Assembly: GCA_031308135.1 (NCBI GenBank) | Contig: JAHLJT010000631.1 | Coordinates: 145,246,734 to 145,310,733 of the forward strand | Length of the DNA: 64,000 bases | Reading direction: 5' to 3' | Source of the DNA: Acheta domesticus | Taxonomy: Eukaryota > Arthropoda > Insecta > Orthoptera > Gryllidae | Shown: positions 46,345-55,553 of the stretch, piece by piece | Layout of the letters: each line of letters opens with the position of its first letter | Numbering within the stretch: position 1 is the stretch's first letter | The notes under the pieces: model-generated | Told to the model about the DNA's origin: nothing | What the model saw: only the letters and a program-made list of their open reading frames with translations | The model's database searches: none | Translations under genes and position numbers: made by a program

Positions 46345-47943
46345 TGTAATGAAAAACGTCAATGAAAAACGTTGTCAAAGCCATCATTTTAAATGGCAAA
46401 TTTCGAGGTGTAATACAGGGTGAATCACGTAACTTTAGCACCTCCTGTAACTTTTGAACGGTTGAAGTTATTGCAATGCAGTTTTCACGGAAGTGCGTGA
46501 GGGGAAGGGGCTAATAGATACGTGCATTAATTTCTATTTTATCACTTGTATTTTACGAGATTTTTTAGGTAACTTTGTTTTCTCAAATAGAACTATACAT
46601 ATTTTTTCAGTCCACCATGACGAGCGTAAAAAGACGAATCCAATGATGTACATTTTGACATATGTTAGATAAGCATTTGTTTGATTAATTTTGATTTTTT
46701 CGACTGGGGTTTAACGGACATTTTGAATAGTCCACCACACAAGGTCACGCAGCGCTCCACCAGCAACGCGCGCCCAGGCAAGGGAAGGGAGATTTGAAGA
46801 TACGAAACATATTCCAAATATTCACAAAACAATTGCAGTTTTTTTCCTGAACTGTGCTTTCCATCCTTCCGCATTTTCAGATTTTCGACTTTCTTTGATT
46901 GAAGGAATTAAAGGATGGAAAATAAGGATTTGCCATAAGTTTGTATCGTAATAAAATTGTTTATAACTTACTCCATTTAATGGGGTTTCATAAGATACGT
47001 ATTAATGGGATCTTGAAACATAGCACAATAAGAATAAATAATTAAAACTGTACAAAAATATTGCGTATTTTCAGCAAACAATTTCAATGTTAATAAGAAT
47101 ATAATAATAACTTAGGGATAGAAATAATCTTATTTCAATAAATACTACTTAAGACAAATCCGTATTTTCAATCCCTAAGAAACACAAAATATCTGAAAAT
47201 AAATCAGGATGGAAAGGAGAGTTCAGGAAAAAATGCAACAGTTTTGTGAATATTTTTCGTATCCTCAAGTACTAAAATCCCTTCCCTCTCCCGACCCCGC
47301 GTTTGCTGGGGGAGCGCTGCGTGACCTAGTGGGGCTGACAGTTACAATGAAAATATCCGTTAAACACTAGTCGCAAAAATCACAATTACTAAAAAAATGC
47401 TTATCTAACATATGCCAATATTTATATCTTTGGATTCGTCTTTTTACGCTTGTCATGATAGACTGAAAAAATATGTATAGTCCCATTTTAAAAAACAAAG
47501 TTACCTCAAATATCTCGTAAAATATAAGTGATAAAAGAGAAATCAATACACATATCAATTAGTTCATTCCCTCATTCACTTCCGTGAAAACTGCGTTGCA
47601 ATATCTTCAACCGTTCAAAAGTTACAGGAGGTGCTATAGTTACGTGACTCACCCTGTATATTACTGCCAAGAATCCCTATTACACCCACAGATGTGCCAG
47701 TTCAGTTTAAACGTCTTCAATTTCCGTTAAGACACATTCCGTTAAGTGACATCTGCGATGACTATCAATAAGTCTCAAGGCCAAACGATGTCTGTTTGTG
47801 GCTTAGATTTGAGCACACCATGTTTTTCACACGGTCTATTACACGTGGCATGCTCTCGAATGGGCAAACCATCCAGTTTATTTGTGTTAGCTAAAGATGG
47901 GATAACAAAAAATATTGTACACTCTATTGCGTTGAGGGATTGA
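46345..47943 (+). pseudogene. Helitron Pif1-type helicase, C-terminal part, split by a foldback element
   Basis: The right piece (47659-47943) encodes the last helicase motifs of a Helitron rolling-circle transposase: VPVQFKRLQFP, then after a frame change AMTINKSQGQTMSVCGLDLS and HGLLHVACSRMGKPSSLFVL then AKDGITKNIV, close to the Helitron consensus. The left piece (about 46363-46415) reads NVVKAIILNGKFRGV, the segment expected just before. A 1.24 kb TA-flanked element separates them; the two pieces are in frame across the TA. RepHel nuclease and upstream helicase motifs are absent. Confidence 0.87.
46416..47656. mobile_element. Foldback element, 460-bp inverted arms, TA duplication
   Basis: Starts CAGGGTGAATCACGTAACTT and ends with the reverse complement (AGTTACGTGACTCACCCTG), flanked by TA (46414-46415 and 47657-47658). 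The arms remain aligned inward past CAACCGTTCAAAAGTTACAG, GATTCGTCTTTTTACGC and the GGAGCGCTGCGTGACCT block to about 46880/47200. Only about 300 bp is unpaired. No transposase is present. TA duplication suggests a Tc1/mariner-mobilised element. Confidence 0.9.
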
Positions 47944-48195
47944 TATTTTTGTAGTAAAATTATTATAATTAGCGATGTATTTTATTTTGAAAAATAAATT
48001 ACAATAAATTAAAAATATAAATGTTTGATATTGTGTTATTGTTATATTCCATCATCGTTGACAGCGCTCCATGCTTCTTTAACTCATATATACCACATCC
48101 TCAAACACTGACAATAAGTTAGTCATTTTTTCTAAAAAAATAATCCTAGGAATAATTTATAAGGCAAAACAACGTTTGCCGGGACAGGAACGTAT

Positions 48196-48293
<98 letters not shown>

Positions 48294-48314
48294 TCCCACC
48301 AACTATGGTCCACA

Positions 48315-48368
<54 letters not shown>
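48196..48368. repeat. (CA)n and (TA)n microsatellites
   Basis: (CA)n at 48198-48260 and (TA)n tracts at 48259-48288 and 48325-48368, with the unit ATGATGTCCCACCAACTATG duplicated. Open frames over them (CVCVC, YIYIY) are artefacts. Confidence 0.97.
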
Positions 48369-48372
<4 letters not shown>

Positions 48373-48394
48373 TCCCACCAACTATGGACCACCC

Positions 48395-49868
48395 CATAGC
48401 CTCCTTTAGTACAAGCTGTGCTGTAGAAATTTGGCATCGATGTTCGAAGTCCTACGCTGGCGGCGTGGGAGTCGCGGCCGCACCTGTATAGCAACCTGTT
48501 GTTATCGGTTGCTTTTGGTGCAGTGTAGTGCGTGCTGTGAGAAATTGTCCGAGTAAATGAGTTTTTGGATACATATATTAATTTGCAGTGCGCGAGAATT
48601 TTTCGCAAGAGTCTCACTTTGATGTAGGATTTATAAAGAAGTTCCTCCAAGATAATCTCTACGGAAAGAACACGGTAAGTTGTTTATATAATGTGAACTC
48701 AAACTTAACCTACAAAACATCACATTTCACACGTGGTCTTGCTTTTGCATTCTAGATCTCTTCATACAGCGTAGTTTGAAGATAATCTGGATTCTGCGAC
48801 CACATTCATCGAAGGCAGACTTTGTTTTATTAGGTAAAAGTAATAAAAAATTTATTGTGAAATCGTCGAAAAAATGCAAAGCATGTTTAATGATTTTGTT
48901 TGTTATTTTCAAGCTTTCTTCTGTCCATGTTTGTACCTCTCGGTACAAACTGATAATCTTGCTGACTTCGTTTTGTCAAGGTATGTTGCTTGTTACTTTA
49001 ATATGAAAAATAATATTCAGTACTATAATGAAAACATCAGTTAATTTTTTTTCTTTCTTTTAGATGCCCAGGAGATGTTGTGTACCAGGATGCAACTCTA
49101 ATTATGATACTTTTTTAAAGACGAATAAGCCAGTGACCACATTTTCTTTTCCAAAAGATGAAGAAAGAAGAAAAAAGTGGCTGCGTGCTATACCGAGAAA
49201 AAATTGGGTGCCATCTGCTTCTTCATCTGTTTGTGCAGAACATTTTAATGAAGAGTGTATCATAAAGACCCAGCCCTACAAAGGTCCTGATGGTATGCAG
49301 CAATTACTGCTAAATTGCCCAAGACTTACTGATGATGCTGTGCCAACAATTTTTAAAAACCTGCCTTCCTACTTAACAAAGGCTGACACACCACACAGAA
49401 CAGATCCTCAAGACAGAAGGAGAACTTTTGTGCATCGACAAGAGCAGCAGGTAGAGGAATTCCTCAAAAGTGATGACATTAGTGATTTTATTTATATTTT
49501 TATTATATTCCTATATATTTTAAAAATATTAAGTGTGTTTATTAATGTATTCAGGAAATTATGTGTTTGAAATATGGAGAATAAAAATAAAACTTGTCCA
49601 TTTAATATTTATTAGTTACCATTTGAATTTTCATTCAGCGCTATTACGCTGAACACTTTTTAGTAACTAGCAACAAAAAACTGATTATTCTACGTGGGTA
49701 AAATAACAGAAAACTGTGTTGCAGAGGCTATTTGTAGTTAGGCGAGGCGAGGGAAAAAAGTTTCAAAACACATGCTAATGTTCGCGGTGCTTGCGACCCG
49801 GACTACCGGACGGTAGGTGAGCGATGTTGCCAGATCGCACAGCACGGCTTGTACTAAAGGAGGCTATG
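48395..49868 (+). mobile_element. P-element-like transposon, shortened, with THAP gene
   Basis: CATAGCCTCCTTTAGTACAA starts it and its reverse complement ends it; the match extends through GCYGTGCTGT for about 30 bp. ACCACCC flanks both sides (48388-48394 and 49869-49875), extendable to 8 bp if the terminal base is shared. CA-ended repeats, a 7-8-bp duplication and a THAP domain point to the P superfamily. At 1.47 kb it lacks the catalytic region. Confidence 0.82.
49064..49570 (+). CDS. THAP zinc-finger domain protein (truncated P-like transposase)
   Basis: THAP domains bind DNA through a C2CH zinc site. Here Cys5 and Cys10 (MPRRCCVPGC), Cys57 and His60 (CAEHF) supply the ligands. The conserved Trp (KKWLRAI), Pro (WVPS) and the AVPTIF box (residues 92-97) are all present, so the domain looks intact. 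The preceding sequence TTCTTTCTTTTAG at 49063 is a good splice acceptor, so ATG 49064 may open an internal exon rather than be the true start. After about residue 143 the frame runs into AT-rich, Ile/Phe-rich sequence (IYIFIIFLYILKIL) that is probably deletion-junction material. The leucine zipper, GTP-binding and RNase-H parts of P transposases are absent. It could act as a repressor of its own family; that is inference. Confidence 0.8.
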   Translation: MPRRCCVPGCNSNYDTFLKTNKPVTTFSFPKDEERRKKWLRAIPRKNWVPSASSSVCAEHFNEECIIKTQPYKGPDGMQQLLLNCPRLTDDAVPTIFKNLPSYLTKADTPHRTDPQDRRRTFVHRQEQQVEEFLKSDDISDFIYIFIIFLYILKILSVFINVFRKLCV

Positions 49869-49875
49869 ACCACCC

Positions 49876-50639
49876 CCATAACTTCTAAACGGTTTAGGAT
49901 ATCGAAATGCAGTTTTCGATTAACAATGCGGAATCATGGGGCAAGTTACATGCCGTAGAGAAATTGTCTATAATATTTTTAGTTTTCGAGAAATTGAATC
50001 ATCCTTGATTTTATATATATAAAATTTTAGACTTATTTTTCTTAACATGTGAAGCAATGTCTGGTGTCAGTCCTTCGGCTGTTGTGATATGTAGATCGCT
50101 CGTCAATGACCTGTCCTGAAGTTGGGTTCTTTCTTTGATTTTTATTATTTTCATTGCAGAGAAAAGCTGGTAAAATAATGTGTTCCTTCATATGTTGACC
50201 CAAACATAGACATAACCTGAGTTGCTTTTTATCAAGCTTGGGGAAGACTTCCACTTGTAAATTCTGATATCATAGCAACAAATTAAGGGTATTAAAATAT
50301 CTGTTCTTTAGAAGTATGGAGTTCTGCAAATCTATTGTCTCCAATTGCAACGACGATGGCAAGGTATTCGGTGAGACAGAAAAAGGCGTTGTAGCTTCCT
50401 CTACCAGCCATCGCACTACTCACATTGCTTCCATGAAAAGAAAAGCAAATGTGATAAGAGCGCTTCCCCGTCCAGAACCTCCTCCTCGACTAGCCACGAT
50501 TGCCAGCGGGCGCCCGTGCCCGCGAGAGCCCGAGCTGGAACAGCCTACTTTACATGTCACCTCAGGGACATTTTCAGAACGTTCTTAAAAATTCATCTCA
50601 TTTTTAAAAAAACTAACGGCGGATACGTATCAGAATACA
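49876..50639. other. No gene recognised
   Basis: Starts with CATAACTTCTAAACGGTTTA, resembling the subterminal motif of TA foldback elements (CTGTAACTTTTGAACGGTT). Short frames on both strands (50254-50042 minus, 50316-50588 plus) have no motifs. Confidence 0.35.
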
Positions 50640-50840
50640 CTGAGAAATTGTGTATCCCTTCTTGAAAAAGATGATTAGTTTTTTAGCAGGATGGGGTGAC
50701 ATCAGTTACTGCCAACTCGACAATGCAATTTCTGGGAAAGGTATTTGGGAACAATCATTTCACGAGGTTTGTGGCCCCCACATTCGCCTGATTTGTCATC
50801 ACCAGATTTTATCTTATGGAATGCGTCAATTTACATTGGG
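50640..50840 (+). pseudogene. IS630/mariner-type transposase fragment
   Basis: Across two frames the sequence follows the pattern of IS630-type insect transposases: TTTTTTAGCAGGATGGGGTG corresponds to 'F.QDGA', and 50767-50810 reads LWPPHSPDLSSPDFILW, the 'GLWPPRSPDL.P.DFFLWG' box holding the third catalytic Asp. It is short and shifted, hence dead. Confidence 0.65.
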
Positions 50841-51174
50841 TTGCAGCAAATGTTCTCATGCGAGTTAATACTTGTTTGTTAGAAAATGTTAGAATTTTTA
50901 ATATTTTTGTGAGGTTCGCTTGTTTCCGACTCTAATTCTTCATAATAAATAATTTCCTTTTCTTCTTCAACGAATACTACATTACCTTTCTAACTTTTGT
51001 TTGCAGGGAATTTCAAAAATTTTTATCTTTAAGGTGGAGATAATTGGGGTGAAGAACAAAGCTGTGATGTATCACAAACCAGTGAATATCTTTCACTGAC
51101 AATTTAACCAGTGATTATTATGCACTACTGAGCTCGCTTTTTCAAAACTGTTTTTATTTTTAAAGTAACATCAT
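50841..51174. other. AT-rich spacer
   Basis: Nothing supported. Confidence 0.4.
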
Positions 51175-51881
51175 TCACGTCCGAGGACCACCCGGACAAG
51201 TCCGGAAGGCTCCCGGCATTCTGCCCGTATTCCCACTGCTTAACTTTAGGCTATCGACCTGGGTCGGACCGTAACCAAGGCAAACTGACGGGAGGTAATT
51301 GTCCGCCAGACTTCTATTTGTGGATTCCAGAGCCCAAGCACTAGTCAGAAGCTCCTTCACTCGATCCTGCCTCAGGCGTTGTTTTGCTAGGGGCCCAACT
51401 GGTGGGTTATCGGGTAAAACCGAACACCAGGGGATTAGTTCTGTTGTCTACATACTGTCATCACCTTTGGCTATCGACCTGACTTGGCCGGGAACAGGAA
51501 GACTGCCGGAAGTTCCTATACCCGTTTCGGGCTTTACGGTAGGTTTGGGACTCACCCGCAGGGGCTTATCCGCTTCCCGGCCCTTGTACTCTGTGGTCGA
51601 CGGCAAGCCGTTTGTGTGAACTGGCTCCGGAAGGGCATTCAACCCCATCATTTCCTCCCTCTCGGCCCGCTCCCGTCCCAATGGGCGCGGAGCCACAGCC
51701 CAACCCTCAGTGTGCACCCTGATTGGCAGCAGCGCTGCCAATCGCGCGAACGCGAGGCGAGCTGGCGGCCCTGACTTCGGTCGGATAGATCCTCTTTGCC
51801 ATATAGGCTTAGCATGTCCTCAATCTCGGCAACATTCGTCCACATATAGGAAAACACAAGGTGAAATAAAACACAACACAT
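51175..51881 (-). other. GC-rich unidentified block, possible retrotransposon fragment
   Basis: A 700-bp GC-rich island with open frames on both strands. The phrase TATCGACCTGRSTYGG recurs (51251 and 51471). The minus frame 51741-51448 (HTNGLPSTTEYKGREADKPL and onward) has protein-like composition, but no domain could be named. It may be a LINE 5' or 3' region. Confidence 0.3.
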
Positions 51882-52009
51882 AAAAATATGACCACTATCC
51901 CAAATTCGTAAGCCTTAAAACTAGATCTCTTAAATCTATCGTCTAATATACAGGTCTGGGCACTTGGGAGCTGTACCCTCGATCGTTCGCCGCGTGGCCT
52001 CGGCCCCCT

Positions 52010-52555
52010 CCTTGTTTTTGCCCGGGGGCTTCATGTTAAGTACCCCCAAAAATTCGTGAAAGTTTTTCAAATTCTCAGAGCTTCGAATCACGCCAGATGC
52101 ACAGGAGTTTCTTCAATTTGGAAAAAAATCGTATGCATAGTTTAGGCGCTAGTGTTGTTCACATACACCGGACAGACGGACGGACGGGCGAGGGACAAAC
52201 GGACGGACGTTTTGCTTTCAATTGTTTTTTCGGTATGAAGGACCCACAAACCAGGGATTATGGCTACACCATGTGTTAGGGGATTTTGTTTATTAATTTT
52301 GCAACTGGATTTATCCACTTTTTACTTTCCCATATACGTACGTATACACGGAGTGATATACGTAGCGTAGGGAAAGTTATGTAATGCTGCCCGAAAAAAT
52401 GGCCAATTTTCGGCGGAAAAAAATTCATTGCCGGGCCGTGATAACGAAAAAATGGATAAAACCAGTTGCTAAATTAAGAAAAAAATCCCCTAACACGTGG
52501 TGTAGCCAGAAACCCTCTTTGTGGGTCCTTGATATTGTGATATACCAAATGCGGG
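52010..52555. repeat. Two F2 ends joined tail-to-tail through the terminal hairpin
   Basis: The left half runs in one orientation (GGGGGCTTCATGTTAAGTAC, GGACGGACGTTTTGCTTTCA, CACCATGTGTTAGGGGATTT, CAACTGGATTTATCCACTTT). It meets the hairpin (52326-52379), after which the same motifs follow in reverse complement (CCGAAAAAATGGCCAATTTT, CCAGTTGCTAAATTAAG, CCCCTAACACGTGGTGTAGC). Confidence 0.85.
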
Positions 52556-53516
52556 AGGGCATTCGAAATTAAATGATTTAAGATTTTAATGCTAATTTAA
52601 TTTAGAATTTGGCACCTTAGTAACAGGTTGCTAAGGAGAGCACCGATGTTAAACATGTCACGATATTTGGTAAACGAACACCTTAGTAACAGAGGTAAAC
52701 AATTTCATGAGCCCGTGGATGTAATGTAAAATCAGTCGAAAGATGCGTGTGTAGGAGTGGAAATTTCGCCCAAGAGGGCACCTTGGTTAGAAGAGTGAAT
52801 ACCTAATAATAATCCGTTGGTAGGGAATGTAAAACAGAATTTTGGACAACAATGATCACGAGTTTTCCTGGATTGAAGAACGAAAAAATTAGTTTAGTTG
52901 CAGCTCAGATCTCATAGCGAGAGGGTCATTTGTGAATTAGGGGGTGCGTGTCCGAGTTCAGACTTGGTTTATTTTTTTGTGATCGAAAGTAGAGACATAA
53001 AAAATTCTAGAGGTACAGTTCGGGACTTAAACTTTTTTCTTCCGCGAGTGAAAGTGGAACATTGAAACATTTTGGTGAAGCCGTGCATTAACTTGGAATA
53101 TTTTATTACTGATAGGGAGGAATTTTTTAGAATTGCCAACTTTAATTATTTTTCACCAGTGACGAAGGTGAAGCACCAAGCTAAATAAACTTGCAGTTAT
53201 TTTGTCGAACAAGTGCTGATGGTGATATGGGAGGCTGATACATTATGTGAATGGGAGTGACTTCGTGGCGTGCCGGAAGATACAAGATAGAAGGCATCAA
53301 GACTGGTCGAAGGTGATGGTGTGGAGATACGCGGCGTCCGAGCGAAGCATCTAACGATACAACGGAAGAGAGCTCAGGTTAACGTTCGTACGAACAATTA
53401 TTGTATTTCTCATGGTCATGAACAAAGCTAATAATTTTCAAAGAATGTTGTTTCGATTTAAATGAAATCTTTAATTATAATAAATTCATACTGTCTAGTG
53501 CGAAAGAAAGTACAAA
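52556..53516. other. Unassigned, possibly LTR-like
   Basis: AT-rich with CACCTTAGTAACAG repeated at 52612 and 52679. No coding motif or clear ends; it lies between F2 pieces and may be a further insertion. Confidence 0.3.
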
Positions 53517-54014
53517 CTAGTGGTGCTACAGAATGGCACAGACTTTCCCGTACTAGTTTTCTATTTCCTTGGGTTTTCGCTAGCTATATGGAATTGCCAC
53601 ATACTCTTTTTTGCCAGCTACCATCTTCACCGCCAAAAGTAATTGTTTTTGTATACCAGTATTATAAACAACCCTTTTACGTTAACAAAATCGTACATAG
53701 TATGGCATATTATTCCACGAATCATTACGTCATCGCTATTTCTGCACAAAATATGAATCAAATAAGTTATGAAAAAACTTACTTTTAAAAACTGATTTAT
53801 TAATTTATTACTCCTTTAAAATTATATTTTGTTTTTATTTGGTAATATAACAAGAACAACAAAAAACATCAAATTAATTCTTGTGAAAATGTACATTAAT
53901 TGTACAATTTGATAAATTGATCAGTGGCACTCCAGAACATGCATTTATATCTAAAATGCTTGTTTTTTCTTTGCTTTCTGCACTAACCAATATCTTGTTA
54001 GCTATTTGAATCTT

Positions 54015-54453
54015 CCATTGCGGGTTCACGGGTTTTGGTCCAATAAATAACATATTTTAGTTTGCCGACGTTTCGGAGTTTATTATAGCTCCATCTTCAG
54101 GGCTGGACAAGTTTTCACAACACGGTTATTAAAATATTTCACAGTTCCAATTATAATTTTAAAAAAATTATAAAAACGTTGAATATATATTACAAAGAAA
54201 ATTACAAATTAAATACAAAGAAAATTACAAATAATTACAGAGAAATAGGACACATACCTTACTATGCGTGGGAAGTTACATAGATAATATGAAAGTTCAC
54301 ATCATGAGAAACAAGCCACACAGGACAGCATGCCTGCATGTTCCTGAATGGACTAGTGAATACCCTGGGAGCTAACCAATGGCTATCAAGAACAATAACT
54401 GGTACAGCAAGAGTCAAAGTGAGGTCGCACACTCATAAGCTAATAATTAATTG

Positions 54454-54515
<62 letters not shown>

Positions 54516-55553
54516 CATATATGTACATACATACATACATATATGCATACACACACATACATACACACATATATATATAAAAAGAAAAAAAAACAAAACT
54601 AGTATATAAAAAATAAAACCTTCTGCATGAATATGTCTATTGGATGGATCAGATGGAATATGTCTATTGTACATCACTAGTTGTTATCAATTACTGACAG
54701 AAAAATTATGATTTTAGTTAAATTTTATCTTTTTTTTTTATATATTAATATATATATATATTTTTTTTTTAATATATTTTTTCTCTCTTTTTTAAATATA
54801 TATTTATTTTATTATACATATATTGTATATGCAAGGGGCATCCATACTAGATTCCATCACTTAAACTGGTCGAGCAACACAAAATTGTTTTATGCTTTAA
54901 TTATTTGCTTGTTATATTTGAATTTTATTGTATTGTTAGAAAGTATTGTGTGAAGTTGATAGTGACCCATCAGAAATTGCAAACCTATTAGTTATGATGG
55001 AATGAGAAGCAATATCAAGGAAACAAGAAGATTTGGAATATGTGTAATCAGTAAGGAGCTAACCCGATATACAGAAACAGAAAGGTCCATGGATCATGGA
55101 ATCTCCCACTCTCATCTCATCTTGCTGTACCAGTTATTGTTCTTGATAGCCATTGGTTAGCTCCCAGGGTATTCACTAGTCCATTCAGGAACATGCAGGC
55201 ATGCTGTCCTGTGTGGCTTGTTTCTCATGATGTGAACTTTCATATTCTCTATGTAACTTCCCACGCATAGTAAGGTATGTGTCCTATTTCTCTGTAATTA
55301 TTTGTAGATTTCTTTGTATTTAATTTGTAATTTTCTTTGTAATATATATTCAATGTTTTTATAATTTTTTTAAAATTATAATTGGAACTGTGAAATATTT
55401 TAATAACCGTGTTGTGAAAACTTGTCCAGCCCTGAAGATGGAGCTATAATAAACTCCGAAACGTCGGCAAACTAAAATATGTTATTTATTGGACCAAAAC
55501 CCGTGAACCCGCAATGGAATTGTCTACAGAAAATGGTCATGAAACACAGCAGA
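54015..55553. mobile_element. Foldback element, 400-bp arms, 12-bp direct repeats
   Basis: TATTTGAATCTT flanks it (54003-54014 and 55554-55565). The left arm (about 54013-54414, starting TTCCATTGCGGGTTCACGGG) and right arm (about 55126-55519) are near-perfect inverted copies. The 700-bp centre is AT microsatellite. Each arm, read outward on the right, has CCTGAAGATGGAGCTATAAT then AAACTCCGAAACGTCGG. Long direct repeats and inverted long ends recall Penelope-like elements. Confidence 0.82.
54457..54580. repeat. (TA)n/(CATA)n microsatellite
   Basis: Inside the foldback element; further AT/T-rich low-complexity sequence runs 54720-54830. Confidence 0.95.

Noticed and set aside
48146..48397. Several Cys/Val, Tyr/Ile and His/Thr repeat open frames
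   Set aside because: They are readings of CA and TA microsatellites.
54457..54677. Tyr/Ile repeat open frames
   Set aside because: Readings of a TA/CATA microsatellite inside the foldback element.
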